Origin: Seinonella peptonophila
GTDB lineage: Bacteria; Bacillota; Bacilli; Thermoactinomycetales; Thermoactinomycetaceae
Assembly: GCF_900129355.1 (NCBI RefSeq)
Contig: NZ_FQVL01000003.1
Span: 124,001-188,000, forward strand
Direction: 5' to 3'
DNA length: 64,000 nucleotides
Below, in pieces: positions 16,229-26,376 of this stretch; within the stretch, counting starts at the first letter, position 1, and each line of letters starts with the position of its first letter. The notes beneath the pieces are model-generated. The model searched no databases, was not told the DNA's origin, and saw only the letters and a list, made by a program, of their open reading frames with translations. A program made the position numbers and the translations under genes.

Positions 16229-18226
16229 CTATTTGCCTAGCTTCTCTTTCACTTGATTGACTACATTTTCGACTGAGAAACCAAACTCTTTCATCACGCG
16301 ATCCCCAGGAGCAGAAGCACCAAAATGATCAATTCCGATTACCTCTCCTTGTGCGCCCACATATGGCTCCCAGCCTGTCGGATACGCAGCTTCAATGGCA
16401 ATGCGAACCGGGACTTCATCAGGTAATATCTGTTGTTGATACGCTACCGATTGATCTGCAAACAATTCTCTACAAGGCATGCTGACAACTCGCGTAGAGA
16501 TGCCTTCTTGCTCCAATTGCTCCTTCGCAGATACGGCAAGACTTACCTCTGACCCAGTCGCTAATAGAATCACATCTGGCTTATCAGCTGTATCTGAAAC
16601 GATATAAGCCCCTTTTGCTAAATCATTCGCTCGGAAATTATGGCTTCCTTCAAGAATGGGCAAATTTTGGCGAGAGAGAATCAAAGCAACTGGATGTTCT
16701 GTTTGCTCCAAAGCATATTCCCAAGCAGCTACCGTTTCGTTAGCATCTGCCGGTCGAATCACTCGTAATCCAGGAACCAAACGTAAAGAAGGGATTTGCT
16801 CAATTGGTTCGTGTGTAGGGCCATCCTCACCCACTGCAATACTATCATGTGTAAAGACATATGTGACAGGTAACTTCGATAAAGCTGCTAAACGGATCGA
16901 TGGGCGAAGGTAATCGGAAAATACCAAGAAAGTGGCTCCAAAGGGACGTACTCCTCCGTGTAACATCATTCCATTTAAAATCGCACCCATGCCATGTTCG
17001 CGAACACCAAACCAAATATTTCTACCCCGATAATCTTCTTTATGAAAAACACCTGCCTCTTTCATCTCTGTATTGTTTGAAGAAGCAAGATCAGCAGAGC
17101 CTCCGATTAATTCTGGTACACGATCTGCCAATTTCTGTAATACCGCACCAGATGCAGCACGAGTTGCCATTGGTTTATCTTCAGGTGTATACTGCGGCAG
17201 TATCTCTTTCCATTGGTTAGGGAGCTTACCAACACTAATCCGCATTAGTTCTTCGTATTGAGAGGGGTACGTTTGTTTATATTCTTCTAACATCCGATTC
17301 CATTTTTGCTCTTCTGATGCTAAACGGTTTAGAATTTGTGCAAAATGCTCACGTACTTCTTCTGGAACATGGAAAGACTCTTCTTTTTCCCATTGATATG
17401 CTTTTCTAACCTCGACCACTTCATCTTTTCCTAATGGCTTGCCATGCGCTTCAGATGTACCAGCACGATTTGGACTTCCATAACCAATGATCGTTCGAAC
17501 TTCAATTAATGTGGGGCGATTTTGCTCACGTTGCCCTGCCTCAATCGCGCGTCCAATCTCATGCAAGTCATTTCCATCTTCAACATGAAGAACTTGCCAT
17601 CCAAGCGCTTCCATCCGACTTGCTGTATGTTCCGTAAAGGCTTGTTCTAAATCTCCATCTAGCGAAATATCATTTGAATCATAAAGAACAATTAACTTAC
17701 CCAATCCAAGATGCCCTGCAAGAGAACAAGCTTCAGCCGCTACGCCTTCCATTAAGTCACCATCACTACATAATACATATGTAAAATGATCAATGATTGG
17801 TAGACCAGGTTGATTAAATCGGGCTCCAAGATGAGCTTCTGCCATCGCCATTCCTACAGCGCTTGATATACCTTGACCAAGTGGACCTGTCGTCATTTCT
17901 ACACCAGGTGTATGCCCTACTTCAGGATGACCTGGTGTCTTACTACCCCATTGTCGAAACTGTTTTAAATCCTCTAAGGAAACATCATAACCAAATAAGT
18001 GCAATAAGCTATAAAGCAAAGCGGAACCATGTCCAGCAGATAGAACAAAACGATCCCGGTTAAACCAATTCGGGTTTTTGGGGTTGTGTTTCATATAATT
18101 TGCCCAACAATAGTATGCCATTGGGGCCGCACCCATTGGCATGCCAGGATGACCAGAATTTGCTTGCTCGATAGCATCAATTGATAACATTCGAACCGTA
18201 TTAATAGATAATTGATTGATCGACAT
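16229..18226 (-). CDS. tkt: Transketolase
   Basis: 665 residues, full length. It is a thiamine-diphosphate enzyme of the pentose phosphate pathway that moves two-carbon units between sugar phosphates. The TPP motif is [12 protein letters not shown] (about 154-165), with [14 protein letters not shown] and [20 protein letters not shown] in the N-terminal half and [15 protein letters not shown] in the pyrimidine-binding domain. GAGGAGC lies upstream of the ATG. In B. subtilis, tkt is not near dtd-rel, so it belongs to the block of genes that splits hisS from dtd here. Confidence 0.97.
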   Translation of the reverse strand: MSINQLSINTVRMLSIDAIEQANSGHPGMPMGAAPMAYYCWANYMKHNPKNPNWFNRDRFVLSAGHGSALLYSLLHLFGYDVSLEDLKQFRQWGSKTPGHPEVGHTPGVEMTTGPLGQGISSAVGMAMAEAHLGARFNQPGLPIIDHFTYVLCSDGDLMEGVAAEACSLAGHLGLGKLIVLYDSNDISLDGDLEQAFTEHTASRMEALGWQVLHVEDGNDLHEIGRAIEAGQREQNRPTLIEVRTIIGYGSPNRAGTSEAHGKPLGKDEVVEVRKAYQWEKEESFHVPEEVREHFAQILNRLASEEQKWNRMLEEYKQTYPSQYEELMRISVGKLPNQWKEILPQYTPEDKPMATRAASGAVLQKLADRVPELIGGSADLASSNNTEMKEAGVFHKEDYRGRNIWFGVREHGMGAILNGMMLHGGVRPFGATFLVFSDYLRPSIRLAALSKLPVTYVFTHDSIAVGEDGPTHEPIEQIPSLRLVPGLRVIRPADANETVAAWEYALEQTEHPVALILSRQNLPILEGSHNFRANDLAKGAYIVSDTADKPDVILLATGSEVSLAVSAKEQLEQEGISTRVVSMPCRELFADQSVAYQQQILPDEVPVRIAIEAAYPTGWEPYVGAQGEVIGIDHFGASAPGDRVMKEFGFSVENVVNQVKEKLGK

Positions 18227-18284
18227 TTTTTCGCGCTCCTCTACGATTACTGATACATTTCCAGTTTATTATATAGCATTTGTT

Positions 18285-18740
18285 TCAAATGAGAACGCCA
18301 TTCTCTGTTTCTAACATCATTGTAACAGGGCCATCATTCGTTAAACAAACCTCCATCATCGCACCAAAAATACCTGTTTCAACACGTACATCATATGATC
18401 TTAATCTATCATTTAGATAATTATACAGAGATTTTGCCTGATCAGGTGAAGCTGCTGCCATAAAATTAGGTCGCCGCCCTTTCCGCGTATCCCCATATAA
18501 CGTAAATTGAGACACAGAAAGAATCGCTCCTCCCACTTCTAGCAAGGAGCGATTCATTTTTCCCTGTTCATCTTCAAAGATCCGAAGATTGACAAGTTTA
18601 CGTGCTATCTCATCAGCATCTTGCTGAGTATCCCCATGCTTGATGCCAACCAACAAAACGAAGCCGGAATCAATTGCACCTGTGACCTGTTCCTCCACAG
18701 TTACCTTCGCCTGTTTGGCACGCTGTAATAATACACGCAA
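18285..18740 (-). CDS. dtd: D-aminoacyl-tRNA deacylase
   Basis: 151 residues, exactly the usual length. It hydrolyses D-aminoacyl (and glycyl mischarged) tRNAs. The catalytic motif is [15 protein letters not shown], and the Gly-cisPro substrate-gating motif is in [12 protein letters not shown] near the C-terminus. It sits 33 nt downstream of rel on the same strand, the same order as in B. subtilis, so the two are likely co-transcribed. Confidence 0.96.
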   Translation of the reverse strand: MRVLLQRAKQAKVTVEEQVTGAIDSGFVLLVGIKHGDTQQDADEIARKLVNLRIFEDEQGKMNRSLLEVGGAILSVSQFTLYGDTRKGRRPNFMAAASPDQAKSLYNYLNDRLRSYDVRVETGIFGAMMEVCLTNDGPVTMMLETENGVLI

Positions 18741-18773
18741 AAAAACCCCTCCTAATCACGATAACCTAATCCT

Positions 18774-20960
18774 TTACTGCATAATTCTCCGCACTGTATA
18801 AATGTCTGGAATCTGCTTCACTTTTTCAACAAGCGAATTTAAATGTTGGTGATTTTGAATATTGACCGTGATTAAGATATGCGCGAGCCCCCGTTTTCGA
18901 TCTCCTCTCGCGCTGACAGCGGAATAATCCGTCTTTGCATCAGCAATCGCTTGAAGGACTTCGGAAAGAAGACCTCCTCTTTCTAATCCAGATACTTCAA
19001 GATCAACTTGATACGCACGAGCTGACTCTCCAACCCATTCGACCGGAACTTGTCGTTTTTCCGTCATATACTTCAGATTTGGACAATCACTTCGATGAAC
19101 CGAAACACCTCGTCCCTGTGTGACAAAACCAATAATTTCATCACCTGGCACAGGACTACAACATCGGGATAACCTGATCAACAGATTATCGACACCTTTT
19201 ACTCGAACACCATGATCACGATATGTTCTCGGTAATGAGCGGACTTTTGGTAAGGAAACTGCATGTTCAACTTCTTGTTCAATTGTCAAATTCGAAGGGG
19301 ATGCCGGAATACTTTCAACAATTCGTCCGACTACCTGTGAAGTTGAGATACCACCATAACCAACTGCTGCAAACATATCCTCTTCATCTTGGAAATGTAG
19401 CTTCTTTACTGTTGCATTTAACTGATCAGCAACAAGCAGCTCGGAAAGGTTGAGGTCGTATTTTTTCAATAAACTTCCTACCATTTCACGACCTTTGGCA
19501 ATACTTTCTTCTCGCTGTTCTTTCTTAAACCAACTACGAATTTTATTTCGTGCATGGGATGATTTCACCATTTTGAGCCAATCACGACTTGGACCAAAGC
19601 TTTGTTTGGACGTAATAATTTCTACAATATCTCCTGTCCTTAGCTTATAATCAAAGTCGACTATTTTCCCATTCACTTTTGCTTGGACACAACGATTACC
19701 GATTTCAGTATGAATCCGATAAGCGAAATCAAGTGGAACGGAACCTGCTGGTAGCTCGATCACATCCCCAGTAGGTGTAAAAACATAGACTGCATCTGAA
19801 AACCAGTCCATTTTTAGGCTTTCTACAAATTCCTGGGCATTGCGAGATTCATTTTGCAGCTCCATCATCTGACGAAACCATTTTAATTTCTCATTAAACA
19901 TGCTCTTTTCAACTGCTGCATTCTCTTTATATGCCCAATGAGCCGCAATCCCATATTCAGCCGTACGATGCATATCCTGCGTTCGAATCTGAATTTCAAT
20001 GGGCTCCCCTTTTGTACCAATTACAGTCGTATGCAACGATTGATACATATTCGTTTTAGGAGAAGCAATATAATCTTTAAAGCGACCTGGCATTGGCTTC
20101 CAAACCGTGTGAATAATTCCCAGCACTGCATAACAATCACGAACTGATTCAACAATTAAACGAACAGCCATCAAGTCGTAAATTTGACTAAATTCCTTAT
20201 CTTGATTAATCATTTTACGATAGATGCTATATATATGCTTTGGTCGACCTGATACATCAATCAAGTGAATGCCAGAACCTGTTTCTTTAATCCGTTCTTT
20301 GATCAATTCGATAATCTCTGCCAGATATGATTCACGCTCAGCTCTTTTTGTTTTCATTAATTGCACGATCCGATAATACTGTTTTGGTGCGATATACCGA
20401 AGAGCAATATCTTCAAGCTCCCATTTAATCGTAGAAATCCCTAGACGATGTGCAAGCGGAGCAAAAATTTCTAAGGTCTCCTTTGAAATCGACCGTTGTT
20501 TCTCTTCTGATTTGTATTTTAAGGTTCGCATATTATGCAAACGATCCGCTAGCTTTATCATGATCACACGTACATCTTTTGCCATAGCGACAAACATTTT
20601 ACGATAATTTTCTGCTTGATGCTCTTCTTTTGACTTAAACTTAATTCGTTTTGTTAACTTGGTGACGCCGTCAACGAGTAAGGCGACTGTCTCTCCAAAG
20701 CGTTCCTCGATCTGATCAAGCGTCACTCCTGTATCTTCTACCACATCATGTAAAAGCGCAGCGACCAGCGTCGTTACATCCATCTCAAGGTCGAGTAAGA
20801 TTTCAGCCACCGCTACCGGATGATAGATATAAGGTTCACCCGACTTACGATACTGTCCCTCGTGAGCCTGTTCAGCAAATTCATATGACTCCTTGAGACG
20901 ATTAATCTCCTCCGCTGTAAGATATTGTGCTGCCTTTTTAAGCAACTGCTCAATCGGCAT
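18774..20960 (-). CDS. relA: Bifunctional (p)ppGpp synthetase/hydrolase Rel
   Basis: 728 residues from MPIEQLLKKA, with GGTGATGG upstream; an ATG 45 nt earlier has no site. Domains in order are the HD hydrolase (HDVVEDTG at 71-78, intact), the synthetase with the RFKD signature of bifunctional enzymes (MPGRFKDYIASPK), TGS (VYVFTPTGDVIELP), zinc-finger/CRIS (RCCSPVPGDEIIGF, HRSDCPN) and a C-terminal ACT domain. It makes and degrades (p)ppGpp in the stringent response on the ribosome. The apt gene that precedes rel in B. subtilis is replaced here by a membrane protein gene. Confidence 0.96.
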   Translation of the reverse strand: MPIEQLLKKAAQYLTAEEINRLKESYEFAEQAHEGQYRKSGEPYIYHPVAVAEILLDLEMDVTTLVAALLHDVVEDTGVTLDQIEERFGETVALLVDGVTKLTKRIKFKSKEEHQAENYRKMFVAMAKDVRVIMIKLADRLHNMRTLKYKSEEKQRSISKETLEIFAPLAHRLGISTIKWELEDIALRYIAPKQYYRIVQLMKTKRAERESYLAEIIELIKERIKETGSGIHLIDVSGRPKHIYSIYRKMINQDKEFSQIYDLMAVRLIVESVRDCYAVLGIIHTVWKPMPGRFKDYIASPKTNMYQSLHTTVIGTKGEPIEIQIRTQDMHRTAEYGIAAHWAYKENAAVEKSMFNEKLKWFRQMMELQNESRNAQEFVESLKMDWFSDAVYVFTPTGDVIELPAGSVPLDFAYRIHTEIGNRCVQAKVNGKIVDFDYKLRTGDIVEIITSKQSFGPSRDWLKMVKSSHARNKIRSWFKKEQREESIAKGREMVGSLLKKYDLNLSELLVADQLNATVKKLHFQDEEDMFAAVGYGGISTSQVVGRIVESIPASPSNLTIEQEVEHAVSLPKVRSLPRTYRDHGVRVKGVDNLLIRLSRCCSPVPGDEIIGFVTQGRGVSVHRSDCPNLKYMTEKRQVPVEWVGESARAYQVDLEVSGLERGGLLSEVLQAIADAKTDYSAVSARGDRKRGLAHILITVNIQNHQHLNSLVEKVKQIPDIYTVRRIMQ

Positions 20961-21050
20961 AAGTAAACCATCACCCGTGAAAATATTTTTCCCTCTATTA
21001 TCCATGAACCAATATCAAATGTAAAGGACAAGCACATAAGCAACATAATA

Positions 21051-21072
21051 AAAGCACCTCTATGGGTGCTTT
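21051..21072 (-). terminator. Terminator between the membrane protein gene and rel
   Basis: AAAGCACC (21051-21058), loop TCTATG, GGTGCTTT (21065-21072). On the minus strand the hairpin is followed by TTTTATT. It overlaps the stop codon of the upstream gene. Confidence 0.75.
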
Positions 21073-21490
21073 ACTTCCAGTTTGATCGCTTACGCAAATC
21101 TGACGATTTGGTGATCTTTGGAGGGCGAGTGCTTTTCTCTTTTTTTGATTTTAATGTTTCATAGAATGTGGTACGAAAACGGAGGTAGAGAAAGCCAATC
21201 GCAAGCAGAATTGCGGCAACTAATTTCATAGAAGAATCAAGTTTTTCATCAGCGTTATAGATAATGAAGGGGAGAATGACAACGCCTGCATATGCAACAC
21301 CTTCAAAGGAGTATACAAGAATCCGCCAAACTTTAGTAAAATATTGACGAAAATTAATATCACCAGGTTGAAACAATTCCATAAATAAAATGACAATCAA
21401 ACTAACCATCCAGATTCCAATCGAAATGAGAAATAAGGTAGATATACCCGATATGAAGGCATTAAAACCACTTTTGATTACTTCCAACAT
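21071..21490 (-). CDS. Hypothetical membrane protein
   Basis: 139 residues from MLEVIKSGFNAF, with three or four hydrophobic segments (about 12-36, 52-73, 88-104) and a basic C-terminal tail rich in Lys, Arg and Ser. I do not recognise the family. It lies upstream of rel on the same strand but is separated from it by a terminator. The 83-bp inverted repeat upstream overlaps its leader. A GTG 12 nt upstream is an alternative start; neither has a strong ribosome binding site. Confidence 0.6.
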   Translation of the reverse strand: MLEVIKSGFNAFISGISTLFLISIGIWMVSLIVILFMELFQPGDINFRQYFTKVWRILVYSFEGVAYAGVVILPFIIYNADEKLDSSMKLVAAILLAIGFLYLRFRTTFYETLKSKKEKSTRPPKITKSSDLRKRSNWK

Positions 21491-21500
21491 TATTGCTGTC

Positions 21501-21583
21501 ACTTACAATATAGAGGAGATTACTCACATTTGAAATAAATGAACTCAAATATGTGAGCGCTTCTATATTCTTCCGATGTAAGT
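21501..21583. repeat. Long imperfect inverted repeat (potential 83-nt hairpin)
   Basis: Three nested arms pair in register: ACTTACA (21501-21507) with TGTAAGT (21577-21583), ATATAGA (21508-21514) with TCTATAT (21562-21568), and CTCACATTTGA (21523-21533) with TCAAATATGTGAG (21545-21557, two-base bulge). It lies in the leader of the membrane protein gene. There is no T-run, so it is not a simple terminator. Confidence 0.6.
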
Positions 21584-21689
21584 AACAAACATTCACCTCA
21601 CTCTAGTTCTCTCGGAAGTCCACAATCTCTATGGACATCTTACCTTCTTTCGCTATTTGTTTCAATTTTCTCTAAGCATTTTGATTGAA

Positions 21690-24368
21690 TTAAGAACTGA
21701 TTGAACTCTTGGCTCTCTTTAAAGATAGCGTCTGAAAGGGGATACCCGTAACCTCCATTAATTTCCGTTCACGAGGATGACAAGTACATAAGAAAATTTG
21801 ATGCTTCTTTGAGAATTGATGTAAAATTTGAAGCGTCTGCAATAAACGGTTCTCATCAAAATGAACAAAACTATCATCCAGAAACAGAGGCAAATGAATC
21901 GCTGGCGATGTTTGTTCTGAATAAAACTGTACAAATGCTAAACGCAAAGCAAAATAGATTTGATCAATTGTACCACGGCTTAACCTCTCTACCGGATAGT
22001 ACTTCCCTGTCATAGGTTCACGAAATCTCAGGGAAAAACCGTTCTTTGGTGATAACTTACACTCTTGATAACGGTCATTTGTAATAGCAGTGATCCAGCG
22101 CATTGCAATCGGAGCGATTCTAGGTGCAATATTTCGATGAACTTGCTCTCTAGCCTGTTCAAAAACCTCTACTGCAAGCTGATAACTTGCTCGTTCTTTC
22201 TCCAAACGCTTTTTTTGCTCTTTTGCCTGCCTCCACACCACTTCAATTTGCCTGTTTTGTTTCAATTGCTTCACATGAGCATCTAGACTCCCTCTTAAAG
22301 TTGCCACTCGATCTTTTTGTTCCTGCCATACTAGAAGTTTCTGTTGATATTCCTGTTTTCGTTTTTCATAATAAACTTCCCCATCTCCCTCAGGATAAAG
22401 GTAACAACTAGCACCCTGTAATGTATGGTAAATTTTCTCCATTTTGAGTCGTATGTGATGAATTTGTCTCTTCCAGCCTTCGATTTGGGCAATCTCTTCA
22501 CGAGAACGTATTTCTTTTTCTAATTCAGATAAATGCACCACTTGTTTTTGCTCTCGCTGCCACTCTTTACGCCAATCCCTCCAATGCATCTCTTCAATTC
22601 CTAAGCGACTTCGCAGTTCAAGACATGTCTTATCAACGGCATTCCATTCAGATTGTAATCTCTTTTCTTGTAATTGCAGATATGACAATTCAACCGATTG
22701 CCGATTAAAATCCTTTTGCTGTTGAAGTAAATCGTGTCGAAGCGATTCTACTTCTTGTTGCCAATGTAAGGGGTCAAAAGGAGGGATTGAAGAGAGAAAA
22801 CGAGCTAACCATTTTCGAACCTGCTGCCGGATACGCTCCATTCTCTTCTCACAATCGCGCGGACTCAGTGATTCTACAATCTCCTCTTCATCAAACTGCA
22901 TGAGCAAAAGTTCTTCCCAAGAGGATACTTTCCAACGGTCAAAAATCTCTTTTCTATCTTGGTACTTTTGTAAGTAAACCCATCCAAAGGATCCAAAGGC
23001 AAGCAAGGCAAACAATCCGACAGAACATCCAATCCATAAATTGAACCAGCCTGTAATCGTAGAAGCGAAAGTAAGGATAATGCCCACTGCCAATAAATAG
23101 TCTTCTTGATGTCGCTTCCAATGGGTACCATTTTGTTCTCTAAGATAAGCAACATCTTGTTCCCATTCTTTTCTTCGCTCCGTTTCGTCTACCTCTTGTT
23201 CCAACTTTTCTTGCACAATCTGCTCTAATTGGAAATATTCCTTTAATTCAATGAGCATCTCATCTGCTTCATGAATCAATTGATGAATGGTTCTTTCATC
23301 TTTTGTCTCTAATTGCCGTTCTAATTCCTTCTTCTCAACACGTAATTCAGTCAATTGCGTCTGTAGATTTTCTACCTTTTGTGCTAAATAGAAAAAATGA
23401 TCGACTTCTTCATTATCCATGGTCTGCCACTCCGGAAACTTTACTTTTTTCTGTAATTGAGCCTTTCTTAACTTTAAAGCGGTTAAATCATCTACTCTTC
23501 TTTGTAACTTATCGAGTTCAAGCTGATACTTTTCCCATTGATAAATTTGCTCTGACTGGCGATCTTCTAATTGTTTTGTTTGTTCATAATGAGCGATCTC
23601 TCGCTCAAGCTTCTTTAACTCTTCAGCTTTTTTTTCTACTTTTTTCTGCTCTAACTGCCATTGTTGTTCTTGGTGCTGAATTTGCTCTTTTTGCTTTTGC
23701 CACTCTTTCCATTTTTTTTCATAACTTTCGATCTGTCTACAAACTTGTCCATATGGAGTCGATCCGGCTGAAGCAAGGGTTCCAATTTGATCAATCTCTT
23801 GTTTTAAATCTTGTAAAACTCCTTGTATATCCCATTCCTCTCCCTGCTCTAGCAATTGAATAAAGCGCTCTACCAATTCTCGATCATGATTTCGAGCGCG
23901 AGATGAAGTTGTTTTTTGCCCTGAAAATGTAAGTGAATTGATAAAACTTATTCGCTTTAATAACTCCCCTGAAAGACCAATTTGTTGCTCTAGAAATCGT
24001 CGTTCCTTTTTCTGATCCAGCACAAATTGATCTGTTATATCCTCACCTGTCCGGCATAATATCAGTTGTTGATCATCATCAATAAAAGAACGCATCAGTT
24101 CGTAACTTTCAAGCCCGATTTGATATTGGATACTTCCACCATAGCGACTATTGGTTCCCCAAGGAGAAAAATGCTCAAACCATTCCGCTTTTGTCTTTTT
24201 ACGATAGCCTTCACGATTTCGACCAAACAAAAGTGCAAAAATCCCTTGTATTAACGTAGATTTACCTGATTCGTTTGGTGCTTCAATTAAGTTAATTCCT
24301 TCAGAAAAATGAAACTCCTCTTCAGACCATAAGCCAAAACCTTGGATTTTGAGTTGTTTCAGTTTCAT
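21690..24368 (-). CDS. yhaN: SbcC/Rad50-like ATPase YhaN
   Basis: 892 residues. The N-terminal Walker A is APNESGKSTL near residue 33. Two long coiled-coil regions rich in Gln, Glu and Lys follow, with an unusual pair of hydrophobic segments between them at about 405-450 (LLAVGIILTFASTITGWFNL). The C-terminal ABC signature region is LSRGTIDQIYFALRLAF and the Walker B is LPLFLDDSFVHFDENRL. This matches B. subtilis YhaN, the partner of the nuclease YhaO in an Mre11/Rad50-type complex for DNA-end processing. Its ATG overlaps the yhaO stop (ATGA), so translation is coupled. The hydrophobic pair could tether the complex to the membrane. Confidence 0.88.
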   Translation of the reverse strand: MKLKQLKIQGFGLWSEEEFHFSEGINLIEAPNESGKSTLIQGIFALLFGRNREGYRKKTKAEWFEHFSPWGTNSRYGGSIQYQIGLESYELMRSFIDDDQQLILCRTGEDITDQFVLDQKKERRFLEQQIGLSGELLKRISFINSLTFSGQKTTSSRARNHDRELVERFIQLLEQGEEWDIQGVLQDLKQEIDQIGTLASAGSTPYGQVCRQIESYEKKWKEWQKQKEQIQHQEQQWQLEQKKVEKKAEELKKLEREIAHYEQTKQLEDRQSEQIYQWEKYQLELDKLQRRVDDLTALKLRKAQLQKKVKFPEWQTMDNEEVDHFFYLAQKVENLQTQLTELRVEKKELERQLETKDERTIHQLIHEADEMLIELKEYFQLEQIVQEKLEQEVDETERRKEWEQDVAYLREQNGTHWKRHQEDYLLAVGIILTFASTITGWFNLWIGCSVGLFALLAFGSFGWVYLQKYQDRKEIFDRWKVSSWEELLLMQFDEEEIVESLSPRDCEKRMERIRQQVRKWLARFLSSIPPFDPLHWQQEVESLRHDLLQQQKDFNRQSVELSYLQLQEKRLQSEWNAVDKTCLELRSRLGIEEMHWRDWRKEWQREQKQVVHLSELEKEIRSREEIAQIEGWKRQIHHIRLKMEKIYHTLQGASCYLYPEGDGEVYYEKRKQEYQQKLLVWQEQKDRVATLRGSLDAHVKQLKQNRQIEVVWRQAKEQKKRLEKERASYQLAVEVFEQAREQVHRNIAPRIAPIAMRWITAITNDRYQECKLSPKNGFSLRFREPMTGKYYPVERLSRGTIDQIYFALRLAFVQFYSEQTSPAIHLPLFLDDSFVHFDENRLLQTLQILHQFSKKHQIFLCTCHPRERKLMEVTGIPFQTLSLKRAKSSISS

Positions 24369-25501
24369 CCAATCCTCTCCTTGCGAACAAATGCTTCAAG
24401 CCCTTTCAATAGAGCAAGCTCTAATATTTCACAATCTTCACCCGTCACTTTTTGCTTTTTTTGCTCAAGTAATTCAATATAGGTTGCTATAATCTGCGAC
24501 TTCTTTTTCAATTCGTCCAAATCAAAATGAGGGAGGGTTTGGTTCTCTATGAAGAAAGTGCTTTGTTTATGATTAGGTAATTCTTCATATAGCCAAGGAA
24601 TTAGTTGATTCATCTCTAACTCGGGTGAAACCATACCCGTTAGCTCTAACATGGTATAACTAGGTGAATGATTGTCATGTAATGCTAGGAAACGTTTTAA
24701 GACTTGTTCTTTGGTCAATAAACCATGCATTGGAAGCTGAATTTGCATATAGATAGCAGTCTGAATGGGAATTTCTTCTATGATCCAACCATTCGATGAC
24801 TCTTGAACGATACTGATCGTTCTTATGCCTGTTTCCTTCCAATTTAGTGCTTCAGGTGAACCTGGGTAACGAATCAGTGTTTCAATATCATTTTTCAGTT
24901 GATAAGTTTGTGGTTTATGTATATGCCCTAATGCAATATATTGAAAGTTTAATTGTTCTAATTTTGAGATCAGCAGTGGAAAATATTGACTCTGTTTTTG
25001 ATCATCAAAGATCAACTCTCCATGTGCGATTAAAATCTGCTTTCCACGATTCGGGAATGAGTGAGGTAGACTGCCTATTTGTTCGTAGAAATCAGAAAAC
25101 CCCTTCCCTATAAATTGCACATCATACTCAGGATCATAAAATTCTCCCCACTCATCGGTGAAGATATGGACATGATCAGGCCATTTCTCTTGCACATAAA
25201 TAGAATCGGCTCGATAAGGATCATGATTACCTGGCGTAATAAAAACGGTTGAATCTGTTAGTCGACATAACTGTTCTTGAATAAATTCCCATAATGAACG
25301 ATCCACATACCCATGTTCAACAAAATCGCCCGCGATCAATAGAAAGGGAACTTGTTGATCAATGGTTTGGTCGATGATACGTTTGAAAGTCTGTCGATAT
25401 TCTTTTTCTCTTCTGCGATAGACGGATTCAGTAGCGCTTAAATGATGAAGTGGCTTTCCCAGATGAAGGTCAGCAGTATGAATAAAACGGAGTGGCTTCA
25501 T
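24365..25501 (-). CDS. yhaO: Mre11/SbcD-like DNA repair exonuclease YhaO
   Basis: 378 residues from MKPLRFIHTADLHLGKPLHH; GGAGG lies 7 nt upstream, and a 26-codon longer frame has no site. The metallophosphoesterase motifs are complete: HTADLHLG (I), LIAGDFVEHG (II), ITPGNHDPYR (III), LIAHGE (IV) and ALGHIHKPQ (V). It resembles SbcD and B. subtilis YhaO and should be an Mn-dependent nuclease acting with YhaN. The two genes overlap by 4 nt. Confidence 0.9.
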   Translation of the reverse strand: MKPLRFIHTADLHLGKPLHHLSATESVYRRREKEYRQTFKRIIDQTIDQQVPFLLIAGDFVEHGYVDRSLWEFIQEQLCRLTDSTVFITPGNHDPYRADSIYVQEKWPDHVHIFTDEWGEFYDPEYDVQFIGKGFSDFYEQIGSLPHSFPNRGKQILIAHGELIFDDQKQSQYFPLLISKLEQLNFQYIALGHIHKPQTYQLKNDIETLIRYPGSPEALNWKETGIRTISIVQESSNGWIIEEIPIQTAIYMQIQLPMHGLLTKEQVLKRFLALHDNHSPSYTMLELTGMVSPELEMNQLIPWLYEELPNHKQSTFFIENQTLPHFDLDELKKKSQIIATYIELLEQKKQKVTGEDCEILELALLKGLEAFVRKERIG

Positions 25502-25601
25502 ATGGATTCCTCCGAAACATTGAAATGGAATATATGTCCTATTCGACTTTTCTTGTCTGTAACCTCCAAAAATCACCAATTTATCTATTGTTATATATCA
25601 T

Positions 25602-25633
25602 AAAAAAGCCTTCTCCTGTTAAAGGAGAAGGCT
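25602..25633 (-). terminator. Terminator of the trxA operon
   Basis: AGCCTTCTCC (25607-25616), loop TGTTAAA, GGAGAAGGCT (25624-25633). On the minus strand it is followed by a run of T. It separates trxA from yhaO-yhaN. Confidence 0.88.
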
Positions 25634-25646
25634 GTAACGCTATTCT

Positions 25647-25955
25647 TTATTCAGATACCCAGCTTTTTAAATCCTCATATGAACGGAGTCCAATTAATGT
25701 TTTAACCTCTTTGCCATTTTCAAAGAGTTTTAGTGTAGGGATACTCATCACAGAAAACTTCTCAGCTAACTGTTGGTTCTCATCTACGTTTAATTTAGCA
25801 ACAGTTAATCCCTCTACTTCTTCACCTAGTTGTTCAACAATTGGTCCAATTACCCGGCAGGGTCCACACCATTCTGCCCAAAAGTCAACAAGAACTCGAT
25901 TATTCTCTTTCAAAGCTTGATCAAAGTTTTTTTCGTCTACAGTAATGGTTGCCAT
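25647..25955 (-). CDS. trxA: Thioredoxin
   Basis: 102 residues with the redox motif AEWCGPCR near residue 31 and the cis-Pro motif MSIPTLKLFENGKEV. It is a cytosolic dithiol-disulfide reductase recycled by thioredoxin reductase. The ATG follows GGGGTGG and directly abuts the stop of the IDEAL-domain gene, so the two are translated from one mRNA. The promoter region of this pair carries a sequence like the Rrf2 operator upstream. Confidence 0.96.
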   Translation of the reverse strand: MATITVDEKNFDQALKENNRVLVDFWAEWCGPCRVIGPIVEQLGEEVEGLTVAKLNVDENQQLAEKFSVMSIPTLKLFENGKEVKTLIGLRSYEDLKSWVSE

Positions 25956-26300
25956 TTATACCACCCCTAATTGAATATTCTTTGTATCATTTTGTTCTTT
26001 TTGCTGTATGTGTATTAATCTTAAACTTAAATCATCAAACCATTCTTTATCTCTTGTTGCAAGGGCTAGATCGATTAAGTCCATAAGCTCTCCAACGGAT
26101 TGTGCAGATTCAACAGGCAATTTTTTCAATTGACGAAGTCGACTACGTACAATCTCTCCAACTGCCTCTTGTCGATCCGACTCAATCACTCTTATTGTTG
26201 CTTGATCTATGGAAGCTTCAATTTCTTCAATATAGCCTCGGATGCGTTCATCCTCCATCGAAGTTCCTGAAACCCATTCGCCAACTTGAAAACTGATCAT
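25956..26300 (-). CDS. IDEAL-domain protein
   Basis: 114 residues from MISFQVGEWVSGTS, with GAGGTG 6 nt upstream. The segment LMDLIDLALATRDKEWFDDL near residue 75 matches the short IDEAL domain found in several small Firmicutes proteins. The N-terminal part looks like a beta-rich SH3-like fold (VGEWVSGT, RGYIEEIE). Its role is unknown. Direct linkage to trxA, with no intergenic base, suggests a function in redox or protein quality control, but that is inference. Confidence 0.65.
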   Translation of the reverse strand: MISFQVGEWVSGTSMEDERIRGYIEEIEASIDQATIRVIESDRQEAVGEIVRSRLRQLKKLPVESAQSVGELMDLIDLALATRDKEWFDDLSLRLIHIQQKEQNDTKNIQLGVV

Positions 26301-26319
26301 CTCACGCACCTCACTTTAA

Positions 26320-26340
26320 CTGTACTTTTATATATTACAG
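26320..26340. promoter_or_regulatory. Second candidate Rrf2 operator, upstream of the IDEAL-trxA operon
   Basis: CTGTA-N11-TACAG, read on the minus strand as AACTGTAATATATAAAAGTACAG. It shares AACTGTAATAT with the palindrome in front of the Rrf2 gene, so the two units may be co-regulated. It overlaps a TATAAA that could be the -10 of the operon. Confidence 0.45.
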
Positions 26341-26376
26341 TTATTCGGTAAAAAAAGAGCCTTCCTATTATTTCTT

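Noticed and set aside
23303-23863. A 186-codon open frame antisense to yhaN, and similar long antisense frames inside ATPase, aspS, greA and NRPS genes.
   Set aside because: They lack ribosome binding sites, have odd composition and lie fully inside strongly supported genes on the other strand.
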